NCBI GenBank assembly: GCA_027257055.1
Contig: JAPVLO010000059.1
Coordinates: 4,650,001 to 4,714,000, forward strand
Source of the DNA: Cephalopachus bancanus
Taxonomy: Eukaryota > Chordata > Mammalia > Primates > Tarsiidae
Length of the DNA: 64,000 bases
Reading direction: 5' to 3'
A model generated the notes under the pieces. It saw only the letters and a program-made list of their open reading frames with translations, was not told the origin of the DNA and ran no database searches. Within the stretch, counting starts at the first letter, position 1. Every line of letters begins with the position of its first letter. The position numbers and the translations under genes are program-made. Of the stretch, positions 44,234 to 56,622 are shown piece after piece.

Positions 44234-44523
44234 AGTTTTTTTTTTTAGTTGGAGTCTCACTCTGTCACCCAGACTGGAGTGCAGTGGCCGCTCTCGGTTA
44301 CTGTAGCCTCGACCAACTGGGCTCCGGAGATCCTTCTGCCTCAGCCTTCCAAGTAGCTGGAACTACAGGCGCGCGCTACCACACCCGGCTAATTTTTTAT
44401 TTTATTGTAGAGATGAGGTCTCACCAAGTTGCCCAGGTGGGTTTTGAACTCACAGGCTCAGGCAGTCCACTCACCTCAGCCTCTCAAAGTGCTAGGATTA
44501 CAGGCTGAGCCACCGAGCCCGGC
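44234..44523 (-). repeat. Alu SINE, antisense
   Basis: Lineage-type Alu with 'gagccaccgagcccggc' end, long left arm 'caccaagttgcccagg' and 'caaagtgctaggatt' (early state). Flanking A-rich repeats blur the TSD. Confidence 0.94.
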
Positions 44524-44894
44524 TAAAAAAAAGCTATTAAACTTAAGAACAGTCATGGATACTTGCCATCACAAGGTAGAACTTTTAGTTCTGCTACCTT
44601 TAATCCCATTGGACACAGGATGCTATTGCTGTGGGTAGAATAAATGCTAAATGATTCCTGTTCTTTTTTTTTAACAGTTCCAGACTTCTCATCTCAGAAG
44701 GAAACGTCCATCACATTGGCAAGTCTTAAGTCAGATTTTCAACTCTGTCAAAATCTAAGGAAACAAGTACTTGGCCTCTTGAGCTTCTATAATAGAAGAC
44801 TGAATCATATATCCCAAGACTTACATTATTACAGCTTCCATCAAATAGAAGTGGTCCAGAAATTGAACGGCCAAAAACAGAGCCCTTCATACAG

Positions 44895-45056
44895 AATCTA
44901 CAATTTACCAGATGTACTATCTTGAGCAAGTTGCTTTTAACCTATGTGTCTCAGTTTCATTACATCTTAAAAAAGGATAATTAATACATGTCTCATTTTT
45001 ATCTCTTAAAAAGGATAATTAATACATGGTCATTTTGAGGATAAGATTATATTATA
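44895..45056 (-). repeat. MIR, antisense, with an internal tandem duplication
   Basis: 'cttgagcaagttgcttttaa' then 'cctatgtgtctcagtttcat' is antisense MIR. The block 'aaaaggataattaatacatg' occurs twice (44964-44999 and 45002-45035), a 38-bp tandem duplication. Confidence 0.75.
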
Positions 45057-46779
45057 TTATATATATTATATATATTATAATAAGATTATACAAGTAAATG
45101 TGAGTTATGAGGCTCAGAACAAGAAATCAATATATTGACCTAAAGTACAGTTGTGAGGACAAAAAGGATAAATGCTTGATTCCATCATCATAAATATGAT
45201 GATGATTCACATCATGTTATCATTATTATAATTATAAAGGGGATTCTAAGAATTTGAATTACATTCCAAACTCAATTTTTTCCCATGTTATGTAGAAATA
45301 TTTGCTATGTGATTGGTTGATACATTCCTCAAGTTTCTTTTACTCTATCAATTTCTCTTCCTCTTCCCCCTCACTTCTCTCTCTCAACCATTTCTTTTTG
45401 TGATGATATTGTTGGTGTTGAAGAGACCTCATGTTTTATTTGGAGGAGTTTCTGATAGCCCAAGTTTTCCTGATTTCATCCCCATTTGGCATGTGACATA
45501 CTCCTCTCTCCCTGTATTTACTGTGCTTTGATAGTTATAGCTAGATGAGTGATCAGACTCAGGTTTAATTTTCTGGGAAGACTATTCCATAGGCAGTATG
45601 TTGTGCTTCTATCAGGAGATGTAAACTGTCTAGTTATTTCTCTTTTATGATGACAGTATTCATATTCATTGCCTAGATCCATTAATTCATTAGGGGTTAC
45701 AAAATGGTGATATTCCAATTCTATCCTTTCTTCTTCATATGTTACTTGAAGTGCTCAATAAGGAGAAATTTCCCCTTATCTGGTTGGCCTAAAGTACAGT
45801 CATGATGAAAGACAGGAAAAATGCTTGATTCTTTCCTTTGATTTATGAGTTTTTAAAAGAATTGTTTTTCTAGTATCCTCTAATGGGATGGGTTTTTTCT
45901 CTTAGTATTATTGTAACCCTATGAACCTGAACAAATTTGGTAGGTTTCAAACCATTTCAGTTATTATCCTTACTAATGCTCAAACTGTCCCCTTTGACAA
46001 ATCAGAGCCTATTCTTCTGAGGTGACCCTCAGTAGGGTAGATTATTCAACACTAATGCAAATGAGGAAGTAGATTCTTAGTACAAGTTGTAAACGAGAAA
46101 AAGCAGCTGTAGTAGCATTTAATAACTATGTTTGTAACTTCTTTGCCTTTTGATATGATAAAATGTTCCTGCCCCAACCCCTCCAGTTACAAATCTCATC
46201 AGCATTTAACTAGAGATCAGTTTTGCATACATCTCATCTTTTTCTTTCCTAAGAGTCAGGTCCAATTCATCATGAAACTGCTAACATTCCCTCCTTCACT
46301 TGATCCCCTTTTTAAAAACTTTTCTTCTCACCCACACTGCAGAGGCTTATCCAAAAAACTTTACATAGCAGTTTTTTCTTCTTGAAAAAACCCATTACTA
46401 CTCATCCATCCTTATATGCAAAATAATTACCAATTCACTGATGTGATTTTTGAGCCTCAGTGGGATCTGGCTCCAGCTGGCCTTCACTTTACTTTGTTCC
46501 CTGAAGCCTATCTCCACCTGTGTGACATTGGTGACACTGATTCATAATTTCCATTCCTTGAAATTCCAGTAACATATCAGGGATCAGAAACCACCTCTAG
46601 GAGTTTTCACAAGCCATAAACCACCTGTGTCTGTCTTGTCCTTCTGGCAGTTTTCACTCAACACTTCAGATCTGAGTTATTTATTAACATGTTTACATAG
46701 CATTGAATAAATAAATAATTACAAACTTAAAATATCTCAGATCAAAGACATATTACTGATATTTCCTATATTCAATTAT
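45057..46779. other. unassigned, AT tract at start, possible old LINE at 46430-46680
   Basis: An AT-alternating tract at 45045-45080 ('atatattatatatattataa'). 46430-46680 has an L2/L3-like tone ('gggatctggctccagctggc') that I cannot fix. The rest is without recognised features. Confidence 0.35.
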
Positions 46780-47978
46780 TTTTTATTTTAAAAATGTTTA
46801 AAAGATACTGGATCAATAACTTCTTTTGGCACCCATTTCCCAGCTCTCCAGTAAGACGTAAATGAGCTGCAAGCCCTAGGAAGCTGATTTAGGCAGTAGT
46901 TTAAATACTTTATCTTGACTTGGCATATTAATTTTGCACAAAGAAAATGAACTGAATTCCTAAATAAACAGAAGAACAAAACAGGGAAATCACTATGATC
47001 ACTGCCACTTTTATCACATCTTTCCAGAGGAAGAATAACAAAAAAGAAAGAAAGAAAGAAAGAAAGCATCTCCAGAAAATAAAACATAATTCTACCAGGT
47101 CAAGTGAGAATGAATTCCATCACACTCAATCACATTGTCTCCAGTATTTATGGCCTATAGTCAAGAATATAATGGCCTGTTGTGAGAAAGCATCTAAAAT
47201 ACACATGACAAAATAAGTAAAAAAAAAAAAAATTGCATTCTCTCCTCTTGGTGTCATTTCATGCTCAACCTACTGCTGCTCCATTGCATGCATCTGAGGA
47301 TTTTCAAGACCATTTAGAAAAAATGCTTATTTGGAATGAACTAAATACAAAAATGTCACTCCAGAAAGTTTAAAAGTAATTTGCTTGTCATCAACTCCAA
47401 CCCACAAATTTAACACTTTCTAAATTATATAAATTGAGAGACAGAATTTGTGTGGTTGAAATTGATAGAATAAAATTACAGATCTCCCTGCTAAAACAAT
47501 ACATTTTTCTCCATACGTTCCTTTCATAGTTTCACCTTGTGAAGGTCATAGTGAGCAATCAATGTATCCGCTGGCAGGAACATTCATCTTTTTTGGTGCA
47601 GTGAATTGTACTCTAGAGTTTCTAATATGAAGAGTGTAATTTTAAGCTTCAGATCACACCTCTCTGAAGAAGGACACTCTTATTAAAGACAAAGGCGATG
47701 CTAGAAAATGACTATAGGATTGGGTATTCTCTGCTGTCAAAGAATATGGAGATCAATAAGAAGAATATTAGTGGTGATCTCAGAGACTTTACATGTTGCT
47801 TTCCTATGTAAATGTGGTGAGAAATATCACCAGGTTGAAAAAAGTCTAGGTGGCTGGGATTGTGCAGTCATTAAGTAACAAGTTGTTCCATGTTTCTGAT
47901 CTTCTTCCCACTATAAAGTTCCTGCACTGAGCCTAAAAAATATTTCCCATTTGTGCACTACCATCTATTCTTTAAAAA
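46780..47978. other. unassigned; (GAAA)n at 47042-47066
   Basis: Contains a perfect GAAA microsatellite of about six units and an A13 run at about 47220-47232. No repeat family or coding exon recognised. Confidence 0.5.
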
Positions 47979-48110
47979 GACAAATAGTAAAATTAAAAGG
48001 AGTGCTAGTTTAAAAAAAGACAAATAGTGAAATTAAAAGGAGTGCTAGTTTAAAAAAAGACAAATAGTGAAATTAAAAGGAGTGCTAGTAAAAAAAAAGG
48101 AGTGCTAGTT
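47979..48110 (+). repeat. 40-bp minisatellite, 3 units plus partial
   Basis: Units start at 47979, 48019 and 48059 with 'gacaaatagt', each containing 'ggagtgctag' and ending in A-run. Units 1 and 2 differ at one base. A shortened fourth copy ('aaggagtgctagttttt') closes the array. Confidence 0.97.
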
Positions 48111-48308
48111 TTTAAAAGTTGGCTGTCCTTTATATTTTATATATCTTTATTTCAGAGATTCAAACATGAAAGTATTTATTCAACACATTTTCAGTCTGAA
48201 ACAAACCCTATTAGAATGAGCCTTATTCAAAACAAAACGTAGATCTCATCATGGAAATTAGACTCCCCTGGCTTGGGACATCCTTGATTTTACTAGATTT
48301 AAGTCCCA

Positions 48309-48602
48309 ATTTTTTTTTTTTTTTTGAGTTGGAACCTCACTCTGTCGCCCAGACTGGAGTGCGGTGGCCGCTCCTAGCCACTGCAGCCTCGACCTGCTGG
48401 ATGCCACCGATCCTTCCGCCTCAGCCTTCCAAGTAGCTGGAACTACAGGCGCGCGCTACTGCACCCGGCTAGTTTTTTGATTTATTGTAGAGATGAGGGC
48501 TCACCAAGTTGCCCAGGCGGGTCTCGAACCCGTGGGCTCAGGCAATCCACTCACCTCAGCCTCCCAAAGCACAGGATTACAGGCTGAGCCAACGAGCCTG
48601 GC
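48309..48602 (-). repeat. Alu SINE, antisense
   Basis: Long left arm 'caccaagttgcccaggcggg', early 'cccaaagcacagg', end 'gagccaacgagcctggc'. Imperfect TSD 'tcccaattttttt' / 'tccaaattttttt'. Forms a head-to-head inverted pair with 48632-48900. Confidence 0.95.
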
Positions 48603-48631
48603 TCCAAATTTTTTTTAAGACACCTGTAACT

Positions 48632-48900
48632 AGGCCAGATGCGGTGGCTCACCGCCATAATCCCAGAACTTGAGGTTGAGGCGAGAGGATTGATTGAGCG
48701 GACTGATTGAGAGGAGTTTGAGACCACTGTGGGCAACAGAGTGAGACCTCGTCTCTACAAAAATCAAAAAATTAGTTAGGCATGATGGCACTCAACTGTA
48801 GTCCTAGAAACTAGGGAGGCTGAAATGAAAGGAACACCTGAGCCCAGGAGATCGAGGCTGCGGTGAGCTATAATCATGCCACTGCGCAAAACAAAAAAAG
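48632..48900 (+). repeat. Alu SINE, old AluJ-like, internal duplication
   Basis: 'ggccagatgcggtggctcac' to 'atgccactgcgcaaaac'. The left arm has a near-duplicate 'gattgattgagcggactgat' then 'tgagag'. The right-arm end is deleted (no 'ctccagcctgggcgacag'). Confidence 0.92.
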
Positions 48901-50429
48901 AAACCCTGTAACTATAATAAAATTGTCCTGATTCAAATTTTTAAAAAGTTTATGCACTATGTTATCATGCTATGATTAGTAGTAATAAAAAACTCAATGT
49001 TAGCCAATAAAATTAGAAGAAAAGGTAAATATATCACAAGAAAAGTGAAGTTATTATATTTGTCATTAACGATTATCAAAAAAAGCTTAAAACTATTTGG
49101 AATAACAAGTAAATATTTTAAACATTTATGTTTTTTGCATATGCAAAAAAAAACCCATACATTCTATAGGATTCTTCTTAACCAATACAATCAGGATGGT
49201 ATTTGTGAGGTTACCTTAAAAAAATTTTTAGTTTAAGTAGAAAATCATAAAAACATAAGGTAAGAATTATCTATTTGCTTAAAAGTTATAATTATTCATT
49301 TGCCAATTTTTTGGACATAGGATTGCAACTTTGCCTTTATGGATGAATCTACTGATTAAAGTTCCACATTCTTTCTAGTACCCATAAAATACGAACCATA
49401 ATTCTACTTTCTGCTTTTATAAAGAAGGGAAAAAATTAAAGAACTTGTGAGGCAATATAATCAAAGAATCCTTTAGGTTTTTATGACTTTCTCCAAAAAA
49501 ATCACTGTAGTTTTGCCCAACTACAATTTAATAATATTTTAGGATGTAATTGAATCTTCCCAAAGCAATCAACTTGTTTAATATAAACAAAGACTATTCT
49601 TTGTTTTCACAATCATATGTCATTAACTTATACAGCATTTATTGAATCATGGAATTACAATAACAACTGAAATGGAAACTAGCTTAAACAGGGTTGAGAA
49701 GCATAATTATTCCTGATAGGCATAGACCTCAGCTTCTTCAGAAGCACTCAGAAGAATTAGAGAGTAGTGCATTAGCCCCGAGCTCCTGTGTTTTGCAGAG
49801 GGAATAGAGAGTTTTGGTTAATGCAGGGAATCTGTAAAAGATCAGCTAACAAATGTTAGTTTACTTAGAGATAAAGTTAACAATAAATATTTAGCTTATA
49901 TATATTGACAACCACAGAACAAACTGAGATATAGCAAAAGCTTTTGGATTAATAGTTATTCCTAGTTCTTGAACAGGGGGATTCAGGGTCATAAAGATGG
50001 CACCTTTCATTAATTAGCTTATAGATGCAATGAAATTTGAAAATCTGAAATACCTTTTATTTTAAAACTGAATCATCAACAATTATTTTCCCAAAGAAGA
50101 AAAAAATGCAAGAGGAGGCAGGGATACTCTGAAGAAGTAGAATAAAAGAAACTTCTAAGTATATCCCAAAATGTATCATAAAGTTAGGATCATTAAATCA
50201 TCATGTTTATGGTGAAGGAAGGGGAAATGAGATCAATGGTTTTCTACCCAGATCTCAAAACTCAACTCAAATATTAATAAAAATTTAGTATATTTTATAA
50301 AAGAGGCATTAACATATCTGGAGAGGAAACAGATTATTTAATTTATGATCTTGTGATAACTGGCAAGTCATTTGAAAAGTCAATTTCATCATAATTCATT
50401 CATTTAACCACTATATCAAATCAGCAAAA
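48901..50429. other. no recognised feature, AT-rich
   Basis: 1.5 kb of very AT-rich DNA with no named repeat and only chance frames. Confidence 0.45.
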
Positions 50430-51250
50430 AAACCCACAAAAGTAAAAAGTGAAACACTAAAAGTAGTGGAAGAAAATAGGTATAGAGCAGTTTTATAATC
50501 TTTGAACAGAGTTCTCTCATTACATAAATTCCAGAAACCATAAAGAAAAAGTGAAAAATTCTGTTTAGCTAAACATAAAAATGTCTAGTAACAACAACAA
50601 AAAATCCAACAGCAAATGACAAAATTGCACACACAAAGTGTTAATACCACTAATAAAGAAAGAGCTCCTAAAATCAAACAATAAGCATAAAATTTGATGG
50701 GATGTAACAGGGAATTTGTGAAAGAAGAAATGTTATAATAAATATGCAAAAAGGAAATGCAAATACAGAATTTTAAAAATAACCCATGAAGTCGGCAAAG
50801 CAGCAAAGAATATCTAGTTTTAACACAGGAAATCAGACTTGCTCATGTCCCACTAGTGGGAGTGTAAATTTCTACAGATGCTCTGGAAATTGGTAACAAC
50901 CTTTTAACTGTATGTACTTTTTATATTAAGAACAGACATATATTAAGGATAAGTGTAGAAAGATAAGTACACAAAGATGCTCACTGCAGAATGTAACAGT
51001 GGTAAAAAACAGAAATCAATTTAACCTGTTAAATAAATTATGGTACATCCATAAAATGGATTGCTACAAAGTCATTTAGAAGGATGACATATTTTTATAT
51101 TTATCGACATGGAAAAATTTCCTATATATAGTTTTGTCAAAAAAACAAGTTGTAAGACATGCATATTACTATAAAATATGCATAAAATTATTTTTATATT
51201 AAAGCATATATAATAGTGACTTCTAGATACATATTCATATAGACATATAA
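50430..51250 (+). repeat. old L1 (M4/HAL1-like) ORF2 end
   Basis: 'gtggaagaaaataggtatag', 'aaaccataaagaaaaagtga', 'cccactagtgggagtgtaaa', then 'taaataaattatggtacatc' and 'aaaacaagttgtaagacatg' occur in L1M order. Large internal losses. Confidence 0.75.
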
Positions 51251-51394
51251 ATATATATTATGGTACCGTAGATGTCTTTGTGTGGTAAGATTAGGTGATT
51301 ATATATATATTTTTTACATTTCTATTTTATATATTTCCATATTTTTTTTCCTGTAATAAACACTTTTTTTTGTTTATAGAAAATATGTAAAATT

Positions 51395-51524
51395 CTGTTG
51401 GGCACAGTGGCTAATGCCTATAATCCCAGCACCTTGGGAGGCCAAGGTAGGAGGATTGCTTGAGTCCAGGAGTTTGAGACCAGCCTAAACAACATAGCAA
51501 GACATGTCTCTACAACAACAAAAA
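51395..51524 (+). repeat. free left Alu monomer (FLAM-like) with perfect TSD
   Basis: A single left arm ('gggcacagtggctaatgcct' to 'gcaagacatgtctctacaac') followed by an A-rich tail, with no right arm. The 17-bp perfect TSD 'agaaaatatgtaaaatt' (51378-51394 and 51525-51541) shows a complete insertion event of a monomer, not a broken dimer. Confidence 0.92.
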
Positions 51525-51794
51525 AGAAAATATGTAAAATTTAAGTCAGAGTAAGAAATATTTCAATGAATTCATTTTACTTTTTAGTTATAATAAAAGT
51601 TAATTTTGTACTAAAACATGATTTACATTTCATCAATGAGGTTGTTGCTTTTAACAAATTATACATGGAGTTAGGAGGAAATAATTCTTAATTTGCTTCC
51701 TACATATGACTGTATGCAAAATAAAGAGTTAAGATTTAATAATTCAAATCCAAGCATTCCTGTGTTAAAGAGAAATATGGTCTAAGATAGATGA

Positions 51795-52080
51795 ACTTTG
51801 GCTGTACATAGAGAAAACTACAACTCAAATCGACTTACACAGCAAGGGGATTTACTATATTATTGGAAGTCTAGATAAAAGGTGGGCTCCAGACATGGCT
51901 TTATGTTGTAGCCCCTTATTGTTATCAGGAACTCAAGTTCTTCTCATATCTCAACAACTTCATTATCTTCAGTCCTGGCTTAAATTGAAATTGAATCTCC
52001 TCATGGTTCTAAGACGGCTGCCAGTAGCACATGCTTCCTTGGTTTTGTCTATCAAGAGAGGCGAAACAATACTCTCCTAA
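51795..52080 (+). repeat. old interspersed repeat, family not assigned
   Basis: 'ggggatttactatattattg', 'ggtgggctccagacatggct' and 'ctaagacggctgccagtagc' strongly recall a common mammalian repeat whose name I cannot give with confidence. The 61-codon frame 51895-52080 falls within. Confidence 0.45.
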
Positions 52081-52326
52081 ACATGAAATGTGAGTTTTCC
52101 CCTTCAGTCTGACTGTATCAAATTAGCTCACTTTGTCACCCACAAACCAACCGTATTTCCAGTATAGTGCTGTATGCTGATGGGTTTGAACTAATCTGCA
52201 TCTATTTCTGAAGCTGGGGATGGGGAAATACCTGAAAACATTACAATTTCGTTTGGAATTAGGGAGTGAATAATAAGTAGGTAACCAACTGAGTTCACTA
52301 AAATTAGGAAACATAGATTATATTTA

Positions 52327-52624
52327 TTTATTTATTTATTATTATTTTTTTGAATTGGAGTCTCACTGTTGCCCAGACCGGAGTGCAGTGGCCACTCCTG
52401 GCCACCGCAGCATCGATTGCTGGGCTCCGGCGATCCTTCCGCCTCAGCCTTCCACGTAGCTGGAACTACAGGTGCACGCTACCACGCCCGGCTAATTTTT
52501 TTGATTTATTGTAGAGATGAGGTCTCGCCTGCCCAGGCGGGTCTCGAACCCATGGGCTCAGGCAATCCACTTACCTCAGCCTCCCAAAGGCACGGGATTA
52601 CAGACTGAGCCACCGAGCCCGGCT
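52327..52624 (-). repeat. Alu SINE, young type, antisense, perfect TSD
   Basis: 14-bp perfect TSD 'atagattatattta' (52313-52326, 52625-52638). Short left arm 'gtctcgcctgcccagg', 'aaaggcacggg'. The tail is a (TTTA)n-type tract. Confidence 0.96.
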
Positions 52625-52638
52625 ATAGATTATATTTA

Positions 52639-53989
52639 TAATGTACAATTGAAAGTTTCATTGGTACCTCAATTGGCTATTCATACTGATTAAACTCATC
52701 ACTTTAATGATATGTGTTGGTTATATGAGTTCAAGGATATGGAACAAGTAAATTCTCATCCAGCTTAACATAAATGTGTCATATTGCTATTATCCTTGAA
52801 GATTTGGCTTACGGTAGGCCGGCTAATTTGGTGTAAGTAAAATAAAAAGAAATTACTGTATTCTAGATACCTTTGTTGCTATCATAATTATTAGAATATC
52901 TTTGTCAGGATTTTTTAAATACTAAGAGTGAATTGCTATTGTTCTGAAACTATAGCTCAGTGACAAAAGATAGTATTGAGTAATAGATTGTGCTGGAAAC
53001 AAAAGATGATGCCAAAGGATAGTGATTAGAGAAAACCTTATATAAAAGCATTTGGATGAATATACAAAACAGAAATGCACAGAGTTCTTACTGTGAATAG
53101 AGAAGAAGGCAATGTCTTGGATCATAAATCTCCCTAAACTTGGGCATATATAATATGTATAATGTTGAATTTGGTTTTCCTTTCCAATAATGCTAATACT
53201 ATCATTTATTTATTGCCAGGTCACAAGGAAGCAAACAGACACTATTAATTTGGCATGATATTTATGCTGTAGCAGACCTACATTTCTTTAGTAACGTATA
53301 ATAGATTGTTTTCCAAACAGGAGCAAATCGAGGCAGGAACAAGTGACACGTTATGCCCCTCTGTAAGAGCTCAGCACAGCCTTCTGACTCAAATCCTAAT
53401 TGAATATTGACTGAAAGATAGCTTTGGGCTCCCCACACAGAAATAGAGAGAACACTATGAAAAGCTCTTTGGACTAAATGGCAAATCTACAACTGTTTAG
53501 AACTGCCACTTCAGGTTGGGGGTGGGGGGAGACATCCTTTTGATTAGTTAAAGCAAGTACAAACCTCAACCAGTGTCTGTTCGTTTTGAAAGTCTATAAT
53601 GCTGAATCATAACACACAGCAGTACATAAACTGCCTGTGGAAAGAAGATAGTAGAAAGAAATCCTTTTCTTTTCTCTACTGCCAGGCAAACAGGAAGGCT
53701 GGCAAATTATGTGGGGCTTTTGTCAAAACTCATAGGAAGTTGTTTCTAATCTGGTCATGGAAAAATGCTGGAGCAAATCATGTCCTTTGCAAATAAGACA
53801 TTGTGTTTGTGTTGACAATATTCTTTAGAAAATGTAAAGCCTCAAAGTGCCTTATGGGAAAACACTTCACTTCAAGACAAGGTCAAAGCCAATCACCCTC
53901 CATTTGGCAATCAGCCTGATGTCTGCAATATCGTTGATAGGCCCCCTGCCTAGGTTTAGTTTTATTTCCATTGGAGCTACTCAGGGGTA
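52639..53989. other. unassigned sequence
   Basis: About 1.35 kb with no recognised repeat. 53220-53500 is less AT-rich and lacks repeats. A G-rich run 'ggttgggggtggggggag' at 53514-53531 has G-quadruplex potential. Confidence 0.4.
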
Positions 53990-54250
53990 CAGATCATTTT
54001 AAAAGGCTCCCCCTGGCCTACCGAATAAAGGATCCAAACTGACTAAGTTTAGTAGCATTCGATGTTTACCACTATCTAGTATGAGCCTACCTTTCTAATC
54101 ACATATTCTTTATGTGCTTTGAAGTTTTGCTTGGCTTCTATGTCTTGCTCATGCTGTCCCTAGAACACTTACTTTCCTGCTTCCTCATTTTCAAATCTCA
54201 CCTATTCCTCAGCTGCAAGTGTAACCTCCTCCAGGAAGCCAGCTGTTAGC
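53990..54250 (+). repeat. L2-like LINE fragment
   Basis: 'tctatgtcttgctcatgctg' then 'tccctagaacacttactttc' and 'taacctcctccaggaagcca' are L2 3' phrases, diverged. Confidence 0.6.
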
Positions 54251-54395
54251 CTTTGGTAAATAATGTGGTGTTCTGAAGACTTCAAGATGGTGTAATGACT
54301 AGTGACCCAGGAATACCTGAATCATATCTTAGACTAAAATCTTCTATCCTCTTAGGAGGGCTATACACACAGATAACAATGTCAAATGGAAAATG

Positions 54396-54475
54396 CGGTC
54401 ATTCCTTAGTATTCATGGGATATTAGTTCCAAGACCCCTGCATACCAAAACCTGCACATACTCGTCTGTAGAACT
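54396..54475 (-). repeat. Tigger-type MITE end fragment
   Basis: 'cattccttagtattcatggg' and 'agttccaagacccctgcata' match one end of the MITE family also present at 28110-28405. The rest is missing or unrecognisable. Confidence 0.7.
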
Positions 54476-55029
54476 CGTCTGTGAAAAGTCTGGTCTCCAT
54501 ATACAGCTCTCCATCAGCTCCATCAGTTCTAGGTCAGCAGGATACCAAACAGAATCCCACATACATTTTCTGAAATTATGCTGGGTCTGACTCTATGAGC
54601 TTTATCCAAGTGTCATTATGTTATACACAAAGATATGCAGCAGTGTTTTGCACCTGCACAGGAAGGTATCAGAATACTGATCACTGAAACTAAATATAAC
54701 TTAAAGGGCAGGCACTGTGCTTCACACTGTTAAGATTTGTAAGAAAAATGAACACTCATATCCCCACAAATTGTGACAAACACATAAAAATTACTTGAAT
54801 AAAATGAAGACAAGGATCAACAATTGCTCCAAGGAAATGCCTTTGAACTGTTGATTCAAGACACTTCTACATACAGGTACTGATTTTCTGAGATTGTCTA
54901 CAAATTTCCCCACAAAAATTATAAAGATTATCTGTGTTGGGTAAAACATGCAAGCCTAATTCATGACCTTTTCTCACAATGATACATTTATAATATTCAT
55001 TTTTTTTCTTTCTCCATAACTTCTACAAA
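54476..55029. other. no recognised feature
   Basis: Unassigned sequence following the Tigger end. May include more of that element but I cannot align it. Confidence 0.4.
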
Positions 55030-55396
55030 TTTTACTTACATTATTCTACCTTGGTCATGCCACTCTCCTCCTCAGAATTCTTCACGGGTTCTCCATTGCC
55101 TACAGAGTGAATCCCACCCACAACCCTTTACCCTGATGAAGAACATCTGCAATCATGAATTGATTTTGTTCTTATTTCTTTTCTCTCCAATATTGGACTC
55201 TTATACAATCATATTTGTCTGTTCACAGGTCCTCAAGCTTGCTTTACATTATTTCATCTCTGGATAGTTGAAAGTATCTTTCCTTTCTCCCAAAATATGT
55301 CACACTGCTCTTACTGATCTTCTCAGTCAGCTTGAGGCTTAATTCAAATGCCACTTCTCCCATCAAGCCTGGCCAAAGGCGATTTCATCTGTTAGG
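55030..55396 (+). repeat. L2 LINE fragment
   Basis: 'ggtcatgccactctcctcct', 'gggttctccattgcctacag', 'aattcaaatgccacttctcc' then 'aagcctggcc': sense L2 3' region. Confidence 0.75.
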
Positions 55397-56189
55397 CAAC
55401 AGAGGTATGGTGACTAGAGCCTTAGAACTCTCTAGGTACGTTTTTAAAAAGTCTGAAATCCTAAATAAAATATACTGTCTTCAAATTGCACAAGTAAAAA
55501 TGAAAAATCTAATTAATAAATGTACAATTAAATGACTTCCAAACATGTCTATTCCATTAACTGTTATATTTAGCCATCATTAAACTCTCACTACAGTTGA
55601 AAACAACTGATGGGGTTGGCTATTTTCAATTTGCAAGGATTTCTGTGAATACGTCATGATTCTGAGAAAATCATAGTCATTTATTAACCAAGTTATAGTG
55701 ACGGTTTCAAAAGCAAGATTGAAAAACACATATTCTAGTTTTCTAATAATATAAAAGTTAAGTGTATGTGGAATGTGAGGTACATTTTAACATATTGCTG
55801 TGAGGTGGGATGGACCCTCTAAAGTGTGAATCGCTACGGCATTCAAAAGTCTGCAATGAAAGAAAAATTAAAATAAATAATACAATCTTTTGAAAGTCTG
55901 AAATGGCCCAGGCCAGGCCATTTTTATTGTACATCTGAGACTGACAGTGCAGTGGTGGCGGGAATGGGGAGGGAGGGTGCCCTAGATACAGTCAAGAGGC
56001 CCAGGTTGGTGCCCTGTAATTCTTCCTGACTAGTGGGTCCTCTCTGGACCTCACTTTTGCTTGTTACAAAAGAATTTATAATATGTGTCTCATACCTACT
56101 CAAAAGAGTGTTATAATGATATCTCAGTGGATATGCTAGAAATGATAAGAAATATTACTATTCTCTGAATAATCATGAACCAACAATCA
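55397..56189. other. no recognised feature
   Basis: Unassigned. 'ggcccaggccaggccattttt' type palindromic GC patch near 55905-55922, and a G-rich patch at 55950-55980. Confidence 0.4.
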
Positions 56190-56344
56190 AGAATTCATGC
56201 ATCACCTGTTTATTGAGCACCTATTATGCATACACACTATCTGGCAGACCCTTGGGAAGACTAAGTAAATTACCTCTGTAGAGTCAGGAGAAATAAACAG
56301 GTGTACATTGATGTAAGGTGTGTTAGATACTCTAGTGTAATTAA

Positions 56345-56600
56345 TATAGCATTTGGTTAAGCATGCAGGCTGGAATCAGACTGCCTGGGCCCCAACCCAG
56401 CTCTACTGCTTATTAGGTGTATAACCTAGAACAATTTTTTTATCTGCTTTGCCTCTTGGTTTCCTCCTTTGTAGTGCTGAGATGATTATTACCTACCTTA
56501 CAGAGTTACTCTAAGGATTAAATGTGATAAGGCTTATAAATGTATAGAATAGTGACCACAGAGAGAAAAGATCTACTAAATTCTCACTGTTTATTCCTGT
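56345..56600 (-). repeat. MIR SINE, antisense
   Basis: 'tttggttaagcatgcaggct' plus 'ggaatcagactgcctgggcc', 'ggtttcctcctttgtagtgc': nearly complete antisense MIR. Confidence 0.88.
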
Positions 56601-56622
56601 TCTTTAAAATAACTGGGTGCCA

